Shown: one piece after another, positions 11,189-22,317 of the stretch
Position numbering within the stretch: position 1 is the stretch's first letter
Layout of the letters: the number at the start of each line of letters is the position of its first letter
DNA from: Sphaerosporella brunnea
Lineage: Eukaryota > Ascomycota > Pezizomycetes > Pezizales > Pyronemataceae
Direction: 5' to 3'
Assembly: GCA_008704415.1 (NCBI GenBank)
Contig: VXIS01000038.1
Location: 168,389 to 232,388 of the forward strand
Length of the DNA stretch: 64,000 nt
Position numbers and translations under genes: made by a program
The notes under the pieces: model-generated
Database searches by the model: none
Seen by the model: only the letters and a program-made list of their open reading frames with translations
Told to the model about the DNA's origin: nothing

Positions 11189-11306
11189 GATTAGATCACT
11201 CAAGGCGGACTTTCCCGCACACTATCACAACAGAGCTGAGCATACACAATGTCCACGAGCCCCGCCAACAACATGCCCACTATGCCGCAAGAGCACAACG
11301 TGCAGG

Positions 11307-12100
11307 ATGACCCCCGAGGCTGCTGCGCGGATTGTGTTTGATACGTCGGACCCGGTCAGTCCACCCATCGCAACTCATCTGGCCGCCGATTCTAACAGCC
11401 GTCACAGCTGGCACCACGACCACGAACGATAACTCTTTTTCCCTACAGTACGCCGGCGAGGACAGCGGCGCAAACTCGCAAACCCCAGAGGCCGCTGTGC
11501 GGCATTGGTATTCCATGGTCGGTTCTTGTAAGTAAATCCCAACCGGCACATGCGCACCCCAATCATCATTCTCTAAGAGTGTTCTGCACCACACAGTTGG
11601 ATCTGAACCCCAAGAAGGCTAAGCTCACGGCCGGTACGTGTGAGTATCACAGTACGCAACGTATGAAAGTTATACACCTTGGCTGCAGTGCTAAACCTCT
11701 CTGCCCAAGGACAGAAGGGGCCCATTGTTTACACCCTGCAGGCAATCGATCAGGTTAACCTGCGAGCCATCTGGGAACGTGCAGCCTCCGAATGGACCCA
11801 CTTCAATCCCGGTAAAATCGGATCCACAAGCTTCAAATTCAACCCGGATACACCCGTATGTTCGTCCCATAAATTCAACAACCTGGTACGCCTGTGGTCC
11901 TGTGGAGAGAATGTTGTAGGCGTGATACTGACCATGCTATACAGGAATACCTCAACATGGATGTAGATGAGACACGCGGATCCATAGAGAAGCGCAACAC
12001 GGAGACACGATGGATTGCCGCCTTAAAGAAACGCAGCCGCTATCTCATCGCCGAGCACACCCGGCAGCAGGAGCAACATGCAGACGACTGCGATGCCTGA
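11307..12100 (+). CDS. Five-exon gene, unknown function, 167 aa
   Basis: Model: join(11307..11354, 11449..11527, 11580..11633, 11689..11855, 11945..12100). All phases agree and the sum is 168 codons. Introns are 94, 52, 55, 89 bp; the first ends in a branch-like ATAAC plus pyrimidine tract plus CAG, the second starts GTAAGT. The protein has an acidic Ser/Asp-rich start (YAGEDSGANSQTPEA), then a central part with LDLNPKKAKLTAVLNLS and WERAASEWTHFNPGKIGSTS, and a basic helical C-terminus. I do not recognise the family; no catalytic motif is evident. Out-of-frame ATGs at 11249, 11273 and 11282 precede the chosen start. A start at 11249 (MSTSPANNMPTM) would fit if one base is missing before 11307, so the N-terminus is uncertain. 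The exon 3 acceptor could also be at 11596. Confidence 0.6.
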
Positions 12101-12289
12101 ACGGCCATATTGTGTTGCGCGTGCCGAGGGCGTTTGCAAGATGTCGGTCAATCGTGCTCGGGTTCTGCCATTTAGGTAACGCTGCTTGCTGTGCTCTCGC
12201 TTTTGTTGCTGTTTCACGATCTGGAAATCGGGTGCTGTATTTTCTAGCAATCCATTTTACTTGGTATAACCGCTGAGAAAGCCATTCTC

Positions 12290-12860
12290 ACGCTGGCTGG
12301 ACCACCGAATGCCGTTGGACGCCAGGCCACAAGGACGTCCCCGCCAACGAGGAAGCCGAATGACTCGCCAAGGCCGCCGTGCGCTGCCAATGCCCGTACG
12401 AGACCCCCGAGGTGATCGCCACAACGTCGCTCGCCCACATCGCCAGAGCCGGCACGTCGGCCAAGCGACAAGACCGCGACCGATGGCTTGTCGAGCGCTG
12501 CCAAGCGCAGAGCTACTGCAAGATGCCCAAATACAACAAGCCGCTGTAGCATGCTTCTTTCCACTGAGGCTCCAAAAAGCTCCGACGGCCCCCTATTTGG
12601 ATCGGACTGTGACGATAAGTGCTGGTTCTGGCAGCGCGCGGTGATGGCATTCTTGAGCAACACGAGCGTGGGAATGTGGCTAAATAGGCCCTAAATGCGG
12701 CCGAGTAGGGCCTGACTCTGTGTTCTTTGTCTATCCATGCTTTTTGCTTTTCCTTGTCTTCTTTCTCGCCTTCAGAGGTGCGGAGCCCACAGTAAGCCAC
12801 GTGCCTAGGTCTGCATACTATAAGCCATGGCCGTAACCCTCCCGGAGGCCGCGACCTGCG
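12290..12860 (+). pseudogene. LINE RNase H / 3' end remnant
   Basis: One frame reads WTTECRWTPGHKDVPANEE, a stop (TGA at about 12361), then LAKAAVRCQ, TTSLAHIARAG and RQDRDRWLVERCQAQSY. This parallels the RNase H domain of the LINE at 27057 (WVPGHKGIPGNE, TSLAHIGRL). A deletion removes most of the CCHC region; KAPTAPYL and FLSNTSVGMW survive downstream. The 3' UTR up to ~12855 also resembles the 27-kb copy (T-rich block, then CATGGCCG). Several stops make it non-functional. No A-tail or target duplication was recognised. Confidence 0.8.
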
Positions 12861-14413
12861 CCAGATCCGCACCATCGTGACCGCGGTGTATGTTTGACCA
12901 CAAGACCACCATTCCGTGTCAATATGGCCTGCACAACGTTGTTGGCTGGGAGACATGCGGGCAAAGATTGCTGCAGGTAGTGATGACGCCGCTTCTCTCC
13001 TTTCTGCTGTAGATATTACACCAGAGGGCGTCTCTCGCTTCAGTACACAGGATGCTGGAGCAGCTGTACGAGCCCCGACCCTGGGCGCGAGTCCAGGGAG
13101 GTTCGTATCTAGGAGCGGTTGCGCGCGTCAGTCTGGTGTCCGGCAAACTAGCTGTGCAAGTGGGGAGGGTGCTGGCCCAAGTGAGACGAAGAGATTTTGG
13201 CGTTACCAGATCAATCCCAGCGGACAGACCGTCGCCGGCGATGGATTGTGCGCAGTCGGTCGTCGTAGGATGGTTACTCGCCGTTGCGCCGCGGGTCAGG
13301 TACCGGAAGCACCCGTCCCGGCGGGGGACGATTCTGGCTATAACTCAAGAGTTTCAACAGCCAGAAGCCCGGCAAGAACAGCAATAAATTCTGCGCCCAA
13401 CCGGCCACCGTTCCACAAATGGCAGCCAGGTTTGACTGGTCACCACAGATACCCGAGTTGTACCTTGTTACACACGGTCATATTCGGATCCCTACTGAGT
13501 AAGACAACGTCGATACTCCACAGATTGCTGGCCGTTGAAGTCCGCAGGTGTCGACAAGTCGACATGGTGTCAGGAAGCAAGCGCATGGTGGTGAGGATGG
13601 CCTTGATGGAGGTGGTGGACGCAGGCATATCCTGATTACACGTAGTTTTTCAAGCATCCGTTCCTGTTTGATATCCACGGTGAGCGTATGGCGAGCAGGA
13701 TATCCGGTTGACCACTTTTGCGAACATGTTTCCGCGAACCATTCAACACGAACGATGCCGAGAGCGATGCGGCCGCCCAGCAAGCGCAGACCGCTCATCA
13801 CGAAGACCCGTTCATCTGCACCACCATCGAATGTGCCAGCAACAAAGCGACAGCCGGCGATACCCGGCTGACATCAGCTGCGATACCACAACAACCGAGC
13901 AAGCCGATAATTCCCACATCTATACGAACGACGGGCTTATGTTTGCCCCCAAAACCATGCCAGAAAGATCATCCTGCTGGAACCGTGGGGGAAGTGGAAG
14001 GGCCAAAGGGGTCATCGCGTTGCGGTGAAGTTTCCTGATTGTTCCGACTCAATACCGGTATGTACCAGCAGGTGTAACAATCGCTGAGCATAAACCAAGC
14101 CTGCCTACGCGTGAGCTCAATGTAACCATCCGTTGGACTAAACGTATGAACCACTCCGGACCACTCGTGCGCTCACTCCCCTACACCAAGGAATAAGGTG
14201 AAAACTGTTTCCCCACATGAAAATTGGGTCGCGTTCCGCACAATCCGAGAATCCCCGTGGGTATATACATGTACATCGACGATAGACACTCTCAATTCCA
14301 GTTAATTTAGTTTACAGTCGAAGGATGATCCGCTTCCCATAACGCCTGCCCAATTCAGAGCGCCCCGCGGCCTCAAGCTACACTGCCTGGGCGAATGACT
14401 AGCCCCGACTTGC
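12861..14413. other. Non-genic stretch with one long but doubtful ORF
   Basis: A 239-codon frame on + (12916-13635) starts with GTG and has no recognisable domain; an overlapping frame (13052-13387) looks equally plausible, so I do not call it as a gene. Short ORFs fill the rest. Confidence 0.4.
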
Positions 14414-15840
14414 TTAAGGGTGAAAGCCGTTCCCTGGAGCGCTGACGGCTTTCGAAGCTGCGATTTCTCTGTTCGACATCTCGGTCGCAACGTTGGCGGT
14501 TTGCGATCTCGTCTGGCGTCGTTCTCGCAGCGGCGAGGCTTGCTTCCCCTTCGCCAGTGATCGCAGGGTGAACAGAGACCCAGATGAAGCAGCCGAAGAT
14601 TGACTACTCTCGCTGGATGAATCATCAGCGGGGAACGATAAATCAGATGGGTCGGCTTCCGGAAAGTCATCCGACTCGCTGAGCAGCCAGTCGCCCCGAC
14701 GGTGGCTGCGCACCATCTCCGTTTCGAACCATTCGTGCAAGAAATCGAATGAAATGACGTTGCGGCCACTGCGTGTCGGCTCCGGGATTGCCGTTCCCGG
14801 CGTCATCTCGGACCAGGAAAAGTCCCACGGCTGACTGGGCTTGGCTGGCCAAACTTCCATCTGGTTGATCAGCGTTCTCATCTGCGGATCTTTAGCACTA
14901 CCCGCCGGACAGAAGACCGATACGGTGACGCTGTGGAACTTGTGTGTCCGTCGCCGGTCCTGGTCAGGCGGGTCCGCATCCAACGGATCATCCGCCAGAT
15001 CCACAGCCTGCTCTAGCTGGTCGGCATCAACCTCCTCTGACTCGATGTCCAGTAAAGACTCGTCCACAGCTGCAGCCACAACCGGTATGATGGTGGTGAG
15101 TTTCACCCTGGACACACACCTGGTGGGCCATTTGTAGATCTTGACCAACACTGCGTACTTGACGGGTCTTCTGGGCTGCCTGAGCCACATCTTGCATTTC
15201 CTCTTGGCGTTGCGAAAGGTGTCGCTGAGCGCGACCTCCAAAACGATGACCGGAAAGTTGCGTTGCATAGCCGGAATGTATAGCGACCCGTCGGGGCGGC
15301 GAACACCTGCCACAATGTAAGTACGCGACCGATGTTGTTGGGTGTTGTTCCGAATTTCTGACCTTCCTCAACTTTCACTTCCTGAGCTCCCCGAAGCTTG
15401 ACACCCTCGATACCGCACCCCAGCATAGGACCCCAGTAAAAGTTTCCCCCTTCGTGAAGCTGCAGACGAATTTGGCCTTCGACTTCGCTCGCAGTCTGGT
15501 CATGCTCGACTGAGGGCATCGCGACTGTTACCCGGGCCCGACGAATAGATGGTCGGGTATACTCAAGCCGCAGTGGATGCGCAGTTTCGGACAGAATATC
15601 CAGTTCCGACAGACTGACAGCGCAGGGAAGCTTGAAGCCGACCCGGAATCCCAGGATACTGGCGGGCCGATGCGCCTTCACCCTCGTGAGCCAGGCGATC
15701 AGTTCCCTCACTACCCGGTGCGGGAGGTGCGTGGTGGGCACGATTGTTTTGTCGGTGCAGTAGCCGGCGTCCTCGGCTTCCTCGGATGTCAGTGGATTCG
15801 TGGTCGCTTGGTTTGGCGGTCTGGTGGTGAGGGAGGTCAT
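14414..15840 (-). CDS. PD-(D/E)XK-like protein of unknown role, 456 aa
   Basis: Model: complement(join(14414..15306, 15363..15840)). The 56-bp intron (15307-15362) has donor GTCAGA, a CTTAC branch-like site and acceptor GGCAG, and joins the reading frames as KVEE-GVRRPDGSLY. ATG at 15840 is the first in frame. The core resembles the restriction-endonuclease fold seen in Uma2-like and related fungal proteins: MPSVEHD near residue 108, PDGSL near 164 (candidate catalytic PD), then FPVIVLEVALSDTF near 177-190 (candidate E183 in E-x-A, with no Lys at the usual place) and VKYAVLVKIYKW (strand). A long acidic Ser-rich tail follows (residues ~310-420). No signal peptide or membrane span is seen. Nuclease activity is inference; the missing Lys may mean an inactive or diverged site. 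The gene is intact and lies between two transposon zones. Confidence 0.7.
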
Positions 15841-16659
15841 GTTGTTGTAGGACACGACTTGTGGATTCTGAACCGTGATCCAATTCTCGATCCAGTGGGG
15901 TCGGGGTTTCAAACCCTACCCTATCGTGGTGGTTGGGTCCAGAGTGCGACGATGAGCAGTGAGCATCGCAATGCTGCTTCTTGACCCATACAGCAATGAA
16001 GCATATATGATGATGCCGCCTTGTTATTTCCCACTGGCATACGGCAAAAAATCAACGACGCTGCGCTAGCCGTTTCAGGAGGCGGAAAATTGCCATCCAC
16101 AACAACTTCTGTCGAGGAGGATGGGGGAGAAACGTCTAGAGCCACCATGGGAAAGACTACTCGTCAAGCCTATGCGGCGCAGTCTGAGTACCTGTCTCGC
16201 CAATCCCAAGCGACAGGAACTATCCATTCCAAATCTCAAAAGTGAAACGGCGGCGCTGTAGCCATGTAATTGAACGGCGGGATCGCCTGTCACTTCATTG
16301 TTGGTACGTGGCGATCGTAGTCAGAAAACATGTATATCTGGCGCTTGGTACTGGCGATATTCGTTTTCGCTTCCAGAGGATCATTTTATATACTTGCCAC
16401 CGATAATCCCGCGTCGTCATGTTGCCGTCCCACCATGCCGTTAATGCGCGGTTCAGTACTGCGTCCCTAAAGAGCACACACCCAGTTTGCAACTGCAATG
16501 TCTTCTGCGGCTTAGTCAACGCTGTCGTTCTCGGCTTGCGCTTCGTGGTAGAACTAGGGTATCAGACGAAATACTCTAGGGCTAGATGTAAACCAGCCAC
16601 TTGTTTCTGCCTCATAAAAGTCAGAACCAAGCGCTAGGCTCCGTACCTCGCAATCATTA
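15841..16659. other. Upstream region of the PD-(D/E)XK-like gene, otherwise featureless
   Basis: A TATATA word at about 16003-16008 lies ~165 bp upstream of the ATG at 15840 and could serve as its promoter. A 74-codon minus-strand ORF (16295-16519) has no recognisable domain. I see nothing else. Confidence 0.35.
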
Positions 16660-17010
16660 TTTCTATATTTAGGCGAAACCGGTGCCGGGCTCACAGCCAC
16701 TCCCCAACCGGCGTCAGCGGTTCAGAAAAACACAGGGACCAATGACATCGAGGTGTCCGGATATACAGGGACGGACATCGCTGCGAATGTCACGCCCAAT
16801 GTCATCGGTTCCGGAATCATCTTCGCCTTTCACGGATAGACCTAAATGTTGGTACTTCTGTCATAGAGGGAGTACATAGCAGCGCTGTTCCGATAGTTGC
16901 AATCCTTCTCAGTGAGAGCAGAATTAAAGAAAAATTGTATCTTGCCGCGCACAATGTCTATTCCATTGTTACACGATTTGTGAACTCAACTCACCACGAC
17001 CGAGAGGAAT
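16660..17010 (+). repeat. Diverged dispersed repeat, copy 1
   Basis: Shares GTGTCCGGATATACAGGGAC, GACATCGC, CCCAATG and, further on, GCTGTTCCGAT and CACAATGTCTATTCC with 24120-24520. The second copy has an extra ~100 bp in the middle. One frame reads VSGYTGTDIAANVTPN here and VSGYAGMDIAWNIIPN in the other copy, so an old coding origin is possible. Confidence 0.6.
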
Positions 17011-17436
17011 GTCCGATCACGCTGAAATATTGTTTTCATACTCGGCGTTGTCTGTCAATCGAGGCGGTGCTCGCAAGGACATCTCGCGGCTCATAGATGG
17101 TAGAGAGTGAGTCAGTGCATGACAGCAAGAAACGTATGTCAGTATTCTGAGCGCAAAGGCAGGGCCAGTAGCAGTTCTGCGGACTAGCGATGGACACGAG
17201 CCGAGCCGGCTCGAGTCAAACGCTCAAGCCTCGAGCCAGAGGCGTCTCAGTCCGCCCAAATGTTGAGCTCGAATAACGGTGAGTCTTGCTCCATCCGGCC
17301 TCAAGGTTTTACTTCGAATTCTGTTTCCTCCACGCGCGAGTCTCGGGTACTTCAAGCCATCCCCGCGCATCAACTCCCGTTTCAACCCACCTCACCTCCA
17401 TCGCAACCAACCACAGCCCTGCACGTACCATAGCCA

Positions 17437-18210
17437 CAGTGTTGCACACGAGACCGCGAGACGAGACTGAGAATGATCGAGACACGTCGAGAACTGTTGA
17501 GACCGCTCGAGAATGGCGAGACTGACCGAGAATGGCGGCGGCCTAGCGAGACCAGGCGAGACCCGGCGAGAATCTCTCCGGCGCGGGAGAGCTTGATCAC
17601 TCGAGCGTGGCTGGAGTGGGATGGATCACTCGAACGGGGCTGGGACGGGGTTGATTACTCAAACGGGGCTGGGACGGGGTTGATCACTCAAACGGGGACG
17701 GAACGGGGTTGATCACTCGAACGGGGCTGGGACGGGGTTGATCACTCGAACGGGGCTGGGACGGGGTTGATCACTCGAACGGGGTCGGAACGGGATTGAT
17801 CACTCGAACGGAGCTGGAACGGGAGTGATCACTCGAACGGGGCTGGGACGGGGTTGATCACTCGAACGGGGCTCGGACGGAACGGGGTTGATCACTCGAA
17901 CGGGGCTGGGATGGGGGTGATCACTCGAACGGGGTTTCCAGTCTGCATCGTAAACTGGGCGGACGGGTCATGTGCCCTGGTGCACCCAGATGGGCGAGGA
18001 ACATAACAATGATGCAATTGCAGACACTATCCTCGTAGAATAGCAATTTGTGTACCTGAACGTTGGCGAGACAGCCGAGCACTCGCGAGAATGACGAGAC
18101 CAAACGAGAACCGTCGAGACTGTCACGAGACCGGCGAGACATTTCGAGACCGCACGATTCTCACGAGACCGAGACCCTCGGCGAGAATTCTCGACTCGTG
18201 TGCAACACTG
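17437..18210. mobile_element. hAT-type MITE (774 bp) carrying an internal minisatellite
   Basis: The ends are a perfect 16-bp inverted repeat, CAGTGTTGCACACGAG, flanked by an exact 8-bp target duplication CATAGCCA (17429-17436 and 18211-18218). The CAGTG start and 8-bp duplication are hAT hallmarks. Both subterminal zones (17447-17575 and 18065-18195) are packed with CGAGA/CGAGAC words, as expected for transposase-binding repeats. The centre holds a 29-bp minisatellite. No transposase is encoded, so movement would need an enzyme from elsewhere. Its termini differ from the hAT family at 9572/44233, so a second hAT family must exist in this genome. Confidence 0.93.
17590..17938. repeat. 29-bp minisatellite inside the MITE
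   Basis: About twelve copies of a unit containing GGGGTTGATCACTCGAACG and GGGCTGGGAC. Copies vary at a few positions and in length by some bases. Each carries the palindrome TGATCA. It occupies the middle half of the MITE. Confidence 0.92.
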
Positions 18211-18740
18211 CATAGCCACCCAGCGCGCGGCCAGTACCCTCTCCAGCATCAGTAGGAGTAACCCCTGCCCGGGTCGATGTTATCCTTCAGTGACAATACC
18301 GGCCAGGTACAGCGCCAGTGATTGCCGCCTTAGAAGGATCCACAGACCACCAAGGTTCAAGGGACCATAAAGGTGAGTGAGGGGGCTCGCTATCTTTGGG
18401 AGTCTCCTGTGGACCTATCCATTGGTTGAAGTTGCATGAACACCGGTTCCCTTCAGTGGCCCGAATGGCCAGAGAGGGTGCGGGGAGTGATAGCAATCAT
18501 GACGCTTGGCCGAGTGCAGCTTCCGCACCTCTGAAATCCTCGTCAGGGATGTTAGAAGTCTTACATTGATCGAGACGAAAACGCATATACAAGGTACATC
18601 ACACCCAAACGGTTTCCATGTATCCTATATTTCTCTCCGCTGGGGGACAGGTCGAGCCCACAAGCCGAGCCCGGAATCCTCACGAGCTGACTCGATCTCA
18701 ATGCCCGGCTTGAGTCGAGCTGGTGCGTGTCCATTACTAC

Positions 18741-20195
18741 CCAACATAGGCGGTGAAGAGTGATCCGTGGCATGTTCTGAGCAAGCTTCATTATCCCTGC
18801 CATCAGCGGAAGTCATTGCTCTCGCATCGGTAAAGTGCATGTCACCCACACGCAGTCCTGACTTTCGTAGTGCAAGAATTGAAGTGGAAGCTTCTGTCGC
18901 TGTGGCGCGTCAGTCGGCACGGGAGGACACCCGGTGCTTGGACGCTGGGTGGCTTCGATTTCGCATGCGACTCACGGCGTGGCACTCGGCCGTTTGGAGC
19001 TGGACACTGCCTAGTCAGAGCATTCTCACAACCTTCCCAAGAAGACGCAGTGACACTTGCCTCCACAACGTATCTTCCGGACGTTTCCAGTTGATACGCA
19101 TGCAAGTAATCTTGCTAATCGGCCATCAACTGTGTCGATCACATCAACTGCATGCCTACGAGGATTTACTAGTCTAATCGTGCAATACCTGCCTACAACG
19201 CGGCCTAACGCCGCACCCTCAAAGAGATCCAAGCCCTGGTGTTGTTACCGCTGCCCCATGCTGGAGAGCGCGCGAACAACGTTGCCTGTCGTTTTTCGAG
19301 CCTGCTACGTCGTCGCTGCCCGTTGCGCATCAGTGGCATCACTGATACACACCGCACTGCCAATTTCAGTAACAATTGACATCAACCCAAGCTAAGAGCA
19401 CCTTCCATCGTAGCCATTGTCTTCTAACGGATCATTTGCGAGGCTGCCTGCCAACAGATGAGGATACACATGCAGTCGCACCTTTCGTTTTCCCAACCAT
19501 ATGAAGGTGATTAAGCATGAATCACGGTACCCGCGCACGGGCGGCGAGAGGAGGAGATAGCAACGATGTATGATAGCATGCTGGCGATTTTGAAACAGGG
19601 CATCACCGCGCTTCAGGATGAAGTCTTGAGATGTGCGTGTGGTTTATCATCCGCCTTATACTATTGCATTCATCGGCGTGCTGGGTCATGATAGGTCGAT
19701 TGTCAAGTTGACATTCGTTTCGCCGCGTTTTAAGTATTGCTATGCTCCCTTTTCTTCTCTTCTTCTTTGTGACAGTCGGAAATTGAGCTCTAGTTTTGCC
19801 GAACAGTGTCGTGTCGTTGGGTTTGGTCAAGGTATCAGGTGCGGGAGAGCCTCCTCCCCGCACGTGCGCTCACTTGCATCTCTCTAGAGATCTCACTCGG
19901 CGAGGCCGGATACTGGAGCTACCATGTTCCATCATTCTCGTGACGTGGCGTCGCCTGTCTACTCACGCCATGAGAGCCCGAAGGCACCACTGCCAAAGCA
20001 CAAGACCGAACCCCTCCAAATTGACAGACTGAAACGCCTCACAGTGAAAGACCGACCGAAGCTGCAACAGCCAACGACGGAAACGAAAGAACCAAGCCGC
20101 AAAAGGCCAAGCCTCCAGGCCGACGCAGGATCTACCGCTGGCCTCAGCCCACATAATCTCCAATTGTAAGCCCGAGTGAGATTCAGACTGCTGTG
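18741..20195. other. Non-genic stretch
   Basis: Overlapping ORFs up to 136 codons occur on both strands, none with a recognisable domain or convincing splice pattern. I see no transposon ends. Confidence 0.4.
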
Positions 20196-20640
20196 GGGAC
20201 CACGATAATTGTTTATTATAGAAAGAAGAGACTGTACTACCCCTTCGGCTCAGTCGACCGGTGAGGACTCCAGCTCTTCTAAGGAATAGACAAAAGAAAG
20301 GGGTCTGAAGAAACCAAATGCAAAGGGGAGCAGTGACAGATCATTGACATCTCTCCTAAGACATGCGTCTCATCAGGCCAGGCTCCAACTCTAGTAGTAT
20401 TTAGGAAAGAGAGGACCGCTTCGGTACGCCTATCGTCGGCCAGCAGGGCTGTAGCAGCCGTTGCTATCGAACGCATGATCCCTCCGTCCTTCGTGGCTGC
20501 CAATACTTCCTTCCACATAATCCGCTGTTCCGTCTTCCACCTCTTAGAGAATTTGAAGAGGTTCTCTTTGGCCTGTGTGGCTCTGCTGGCGCACCACCAA
20601 CACCTGTTGTCAGTCCGGGGCCTGTCCATATTATGTATTA
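20196..20640 (-). pseudogene. LINE 3' end (family B), minus strand
   Basis: The frame ending at 20279 reads RPRTDNRCWWC, KRWKTEQRIMWKEVLAATK and AVLSFLNTTRVGAWPDETH, parallel to the C-terminus of the LINE at 27057 (GRRTEDKCWWC, RWKKEQEALWKAIGLATK, VLLGFLSSTHVGKWPEQ). The H of the CCHC motif is lost (KENLFKFSKR). The 3' UTR (20220-20278) closely matches 28455-28540 (GACTGAGCCGAAGG, AGTCTCTTCTTTCTA), defining a shared subfamily. The 5' part is missing. Confidence 0.8.
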
Positions 20641-21580
20641 GCCCGTTGGTGTTTCATGGCCACCTGCGCGGCCACAAAGACACGGACCACGCCATCGTGG
20701 TTTCCGCCAGTCTGCGTGTCTCTATGGGCCATCTGTCCCGCGAGCAACCCAGCCTGGATTAGGTGCGGCGCGACCACGTGCATTGCTTGTCTACCAAATC
20801 CACTCAGCACAGATCCGGTGCCCGCAACAATAATGCCCAATAAAACGGATGTCGCGGCAGGCAACTCCACCCCAAACTCTTGGTCTGTATCAGCCCATCA
20901 TACACAACGTAACCCTCTCCGGCCTCGGTAGGTCAAGCGCTTGACTTTGTACACTGAGTTCTGCTGAAAATGCGCGCCTGCGTCAGGCAGTCCGGACGCC
21001 GCTTCGCAAGGATTGCCGATGCCATTTGATACACACGCGTCGCTGAGGATGGGATCAACATATGTGGGCTGAACGCTCAATCCAGCGCTTCTCCCTGGGG
21101 TGAAAGGGCTTGATCCATCAGATGGACCCCTGGTTCCTTCCAGGCGGTCTTGCATCGTGGACAGGGGAATATCGCTGCACCACCAAGTGGAACCGTTTTA
21201 CGAGCCCCCAAGCGGAGCTGCTACCCGTCGGTATTACGCACGTTGGCAAAGGGCGCGGTGGTACAGGGATCGCCATTCGCGGGACCCGCCCAGGTCGATA
21301 CCCGGGCAATCGCGCGGTGCCGCTTGCTCGGTGGGTGTCGATATATCTCCGCTGCACGTACAGCGCACACTGGCCGGACCACCACTAGGCAACGGGCGTT
21401 TTCGCCGTTCCATACCGTTTCTTCAACGTTGAAGACAGGTGTCGGGAGCGGGTTGTCGCGCAATGTCGGGAAGCTGACTGCGCGGCCGCAAACATGTTTT
21501 CGACGACGGAAAAAAGCGCATCATTTGATAATCCCTCTCGTCGACCAGTACGACCGGTGCCCGGAGGTCTAACCTGCCGA
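20641..21580. other. Non-genic stretch
   Basis: Immediately upstream of the LINE-B frame the sequence may hold a further, unrecognisable piece of that element. Otherwise only overlapping ORFs of up to 140 codons without domains. Confidence 0.35.
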
Positions 21581-21838
21581 TAAAACCAGACAATACACAT
21601 TGAAATTGCTCTGTTGGGCTGACCGGCCACCTGGCCGACAAGACCGACCGTTAGTCGGTCAGCCATTATGGCCGTCTGTGGGAAAACTTGCTGGCTCTGC
21701 CGCCCGACATGGTAATCAGATGATTGGACAGACCGTACACATTGAAATTGCTGTGTTCGGCTGACTGGCCACCTGGCCGACAAGACCCACGGTTGGTCGG
21801 TCGGCCAACATGGCCGTCGGTGGGAAAACCTGCTGGAC
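21581..21838. repeat. Tandem duplication, period ~142 bp
   Basis: Two copies share ACACATTGAAATTGCT, GGCCACCTGGCCGACAAGAC, GGTCGGTC/AGTCGGTC and GTGGGAAAAC. The first starts near 21587 and the second near 21733. A related shorter unit may follow. No coding meaning is seen. Confidence 0.8.
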
Positions 21839-22317
21839 AGCATGGAACAGGACGATACGAACACGCAACCCAGTGTACTCGGAATGCAGTCATACGTGTC
21901 CTCAGGGGAAACCGGCTTCCGGTGAGTGGGGACACACGAACGTCGATGGCATGAGCAGGCTGCGATCCCGTGGTCGAAATGGCAACGTGAAACTGCAAGC
22001 AGAAACGGTGTTCCGATTCGTCCATACATCAACAAACGGCCTGCAAAGGAGAGGGAGGATTGTCTACCCACAATGCAGCGGAAGGCGTCTCGCCTAAACG
22101 CAGGGTGCATGAGTGGCAGTTAGGGGGGTTGCTTGAGTGATACCCAGTGAGTGTTGTGGCGGCGTCAGGTTCGTCAGCAGCCCCCGTCGCCAACGTAACG
22201 TTCGAAAGTGGCCACTCTCACCGTTTCCTCGCGCGATATTCACGAATATAACACGGTCGGCCAGCCCATCACCGCAGCGCTCACCCACTTCCACGCTGAC
22301 GCTTCGGTTGCAGATCG

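Larger units (their letters stand above)
17185..18740. repeat. GAGCC-rich repeat pair in inverted orientation
   Basis: The left end (TAGCGATGGACACGAGCC, then GGCTCGAGTCAAACGCTCAA) is roughly the inverse of the right end (GGCTTGAGTCGAGCTGG, TGCGTGTCCATTACTA). They could be the termini of one element that contains the MITE at 17437-18210. No target duplication was found (CTGCGGAC left versus CCCAACAT right), and similarity to the repeat at 1-105 continues slightly past the right end, so the boundaries are uncertain. Confidence 0.45.

Noticed and set aside
12916..13635. 239-codon open frame on +
   Set aside because: Starts with GTG, has no domain, and an overlapping frame of 111 codons is equally plausible; likely chance in GC-rich DNA.
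17440..18200. CRISPR-like array
   Set aside because: The 29-bp units are contiguous with no unique spacers, and the host is a eukaryote; it is a minisatellite inside a MITE.
20440..20455. CAGGGCTGTAGC as a second hAT terminus
   Set aside because: Matches only the first nine bases of the MITE end and lies within the LINE-B coding remnant.
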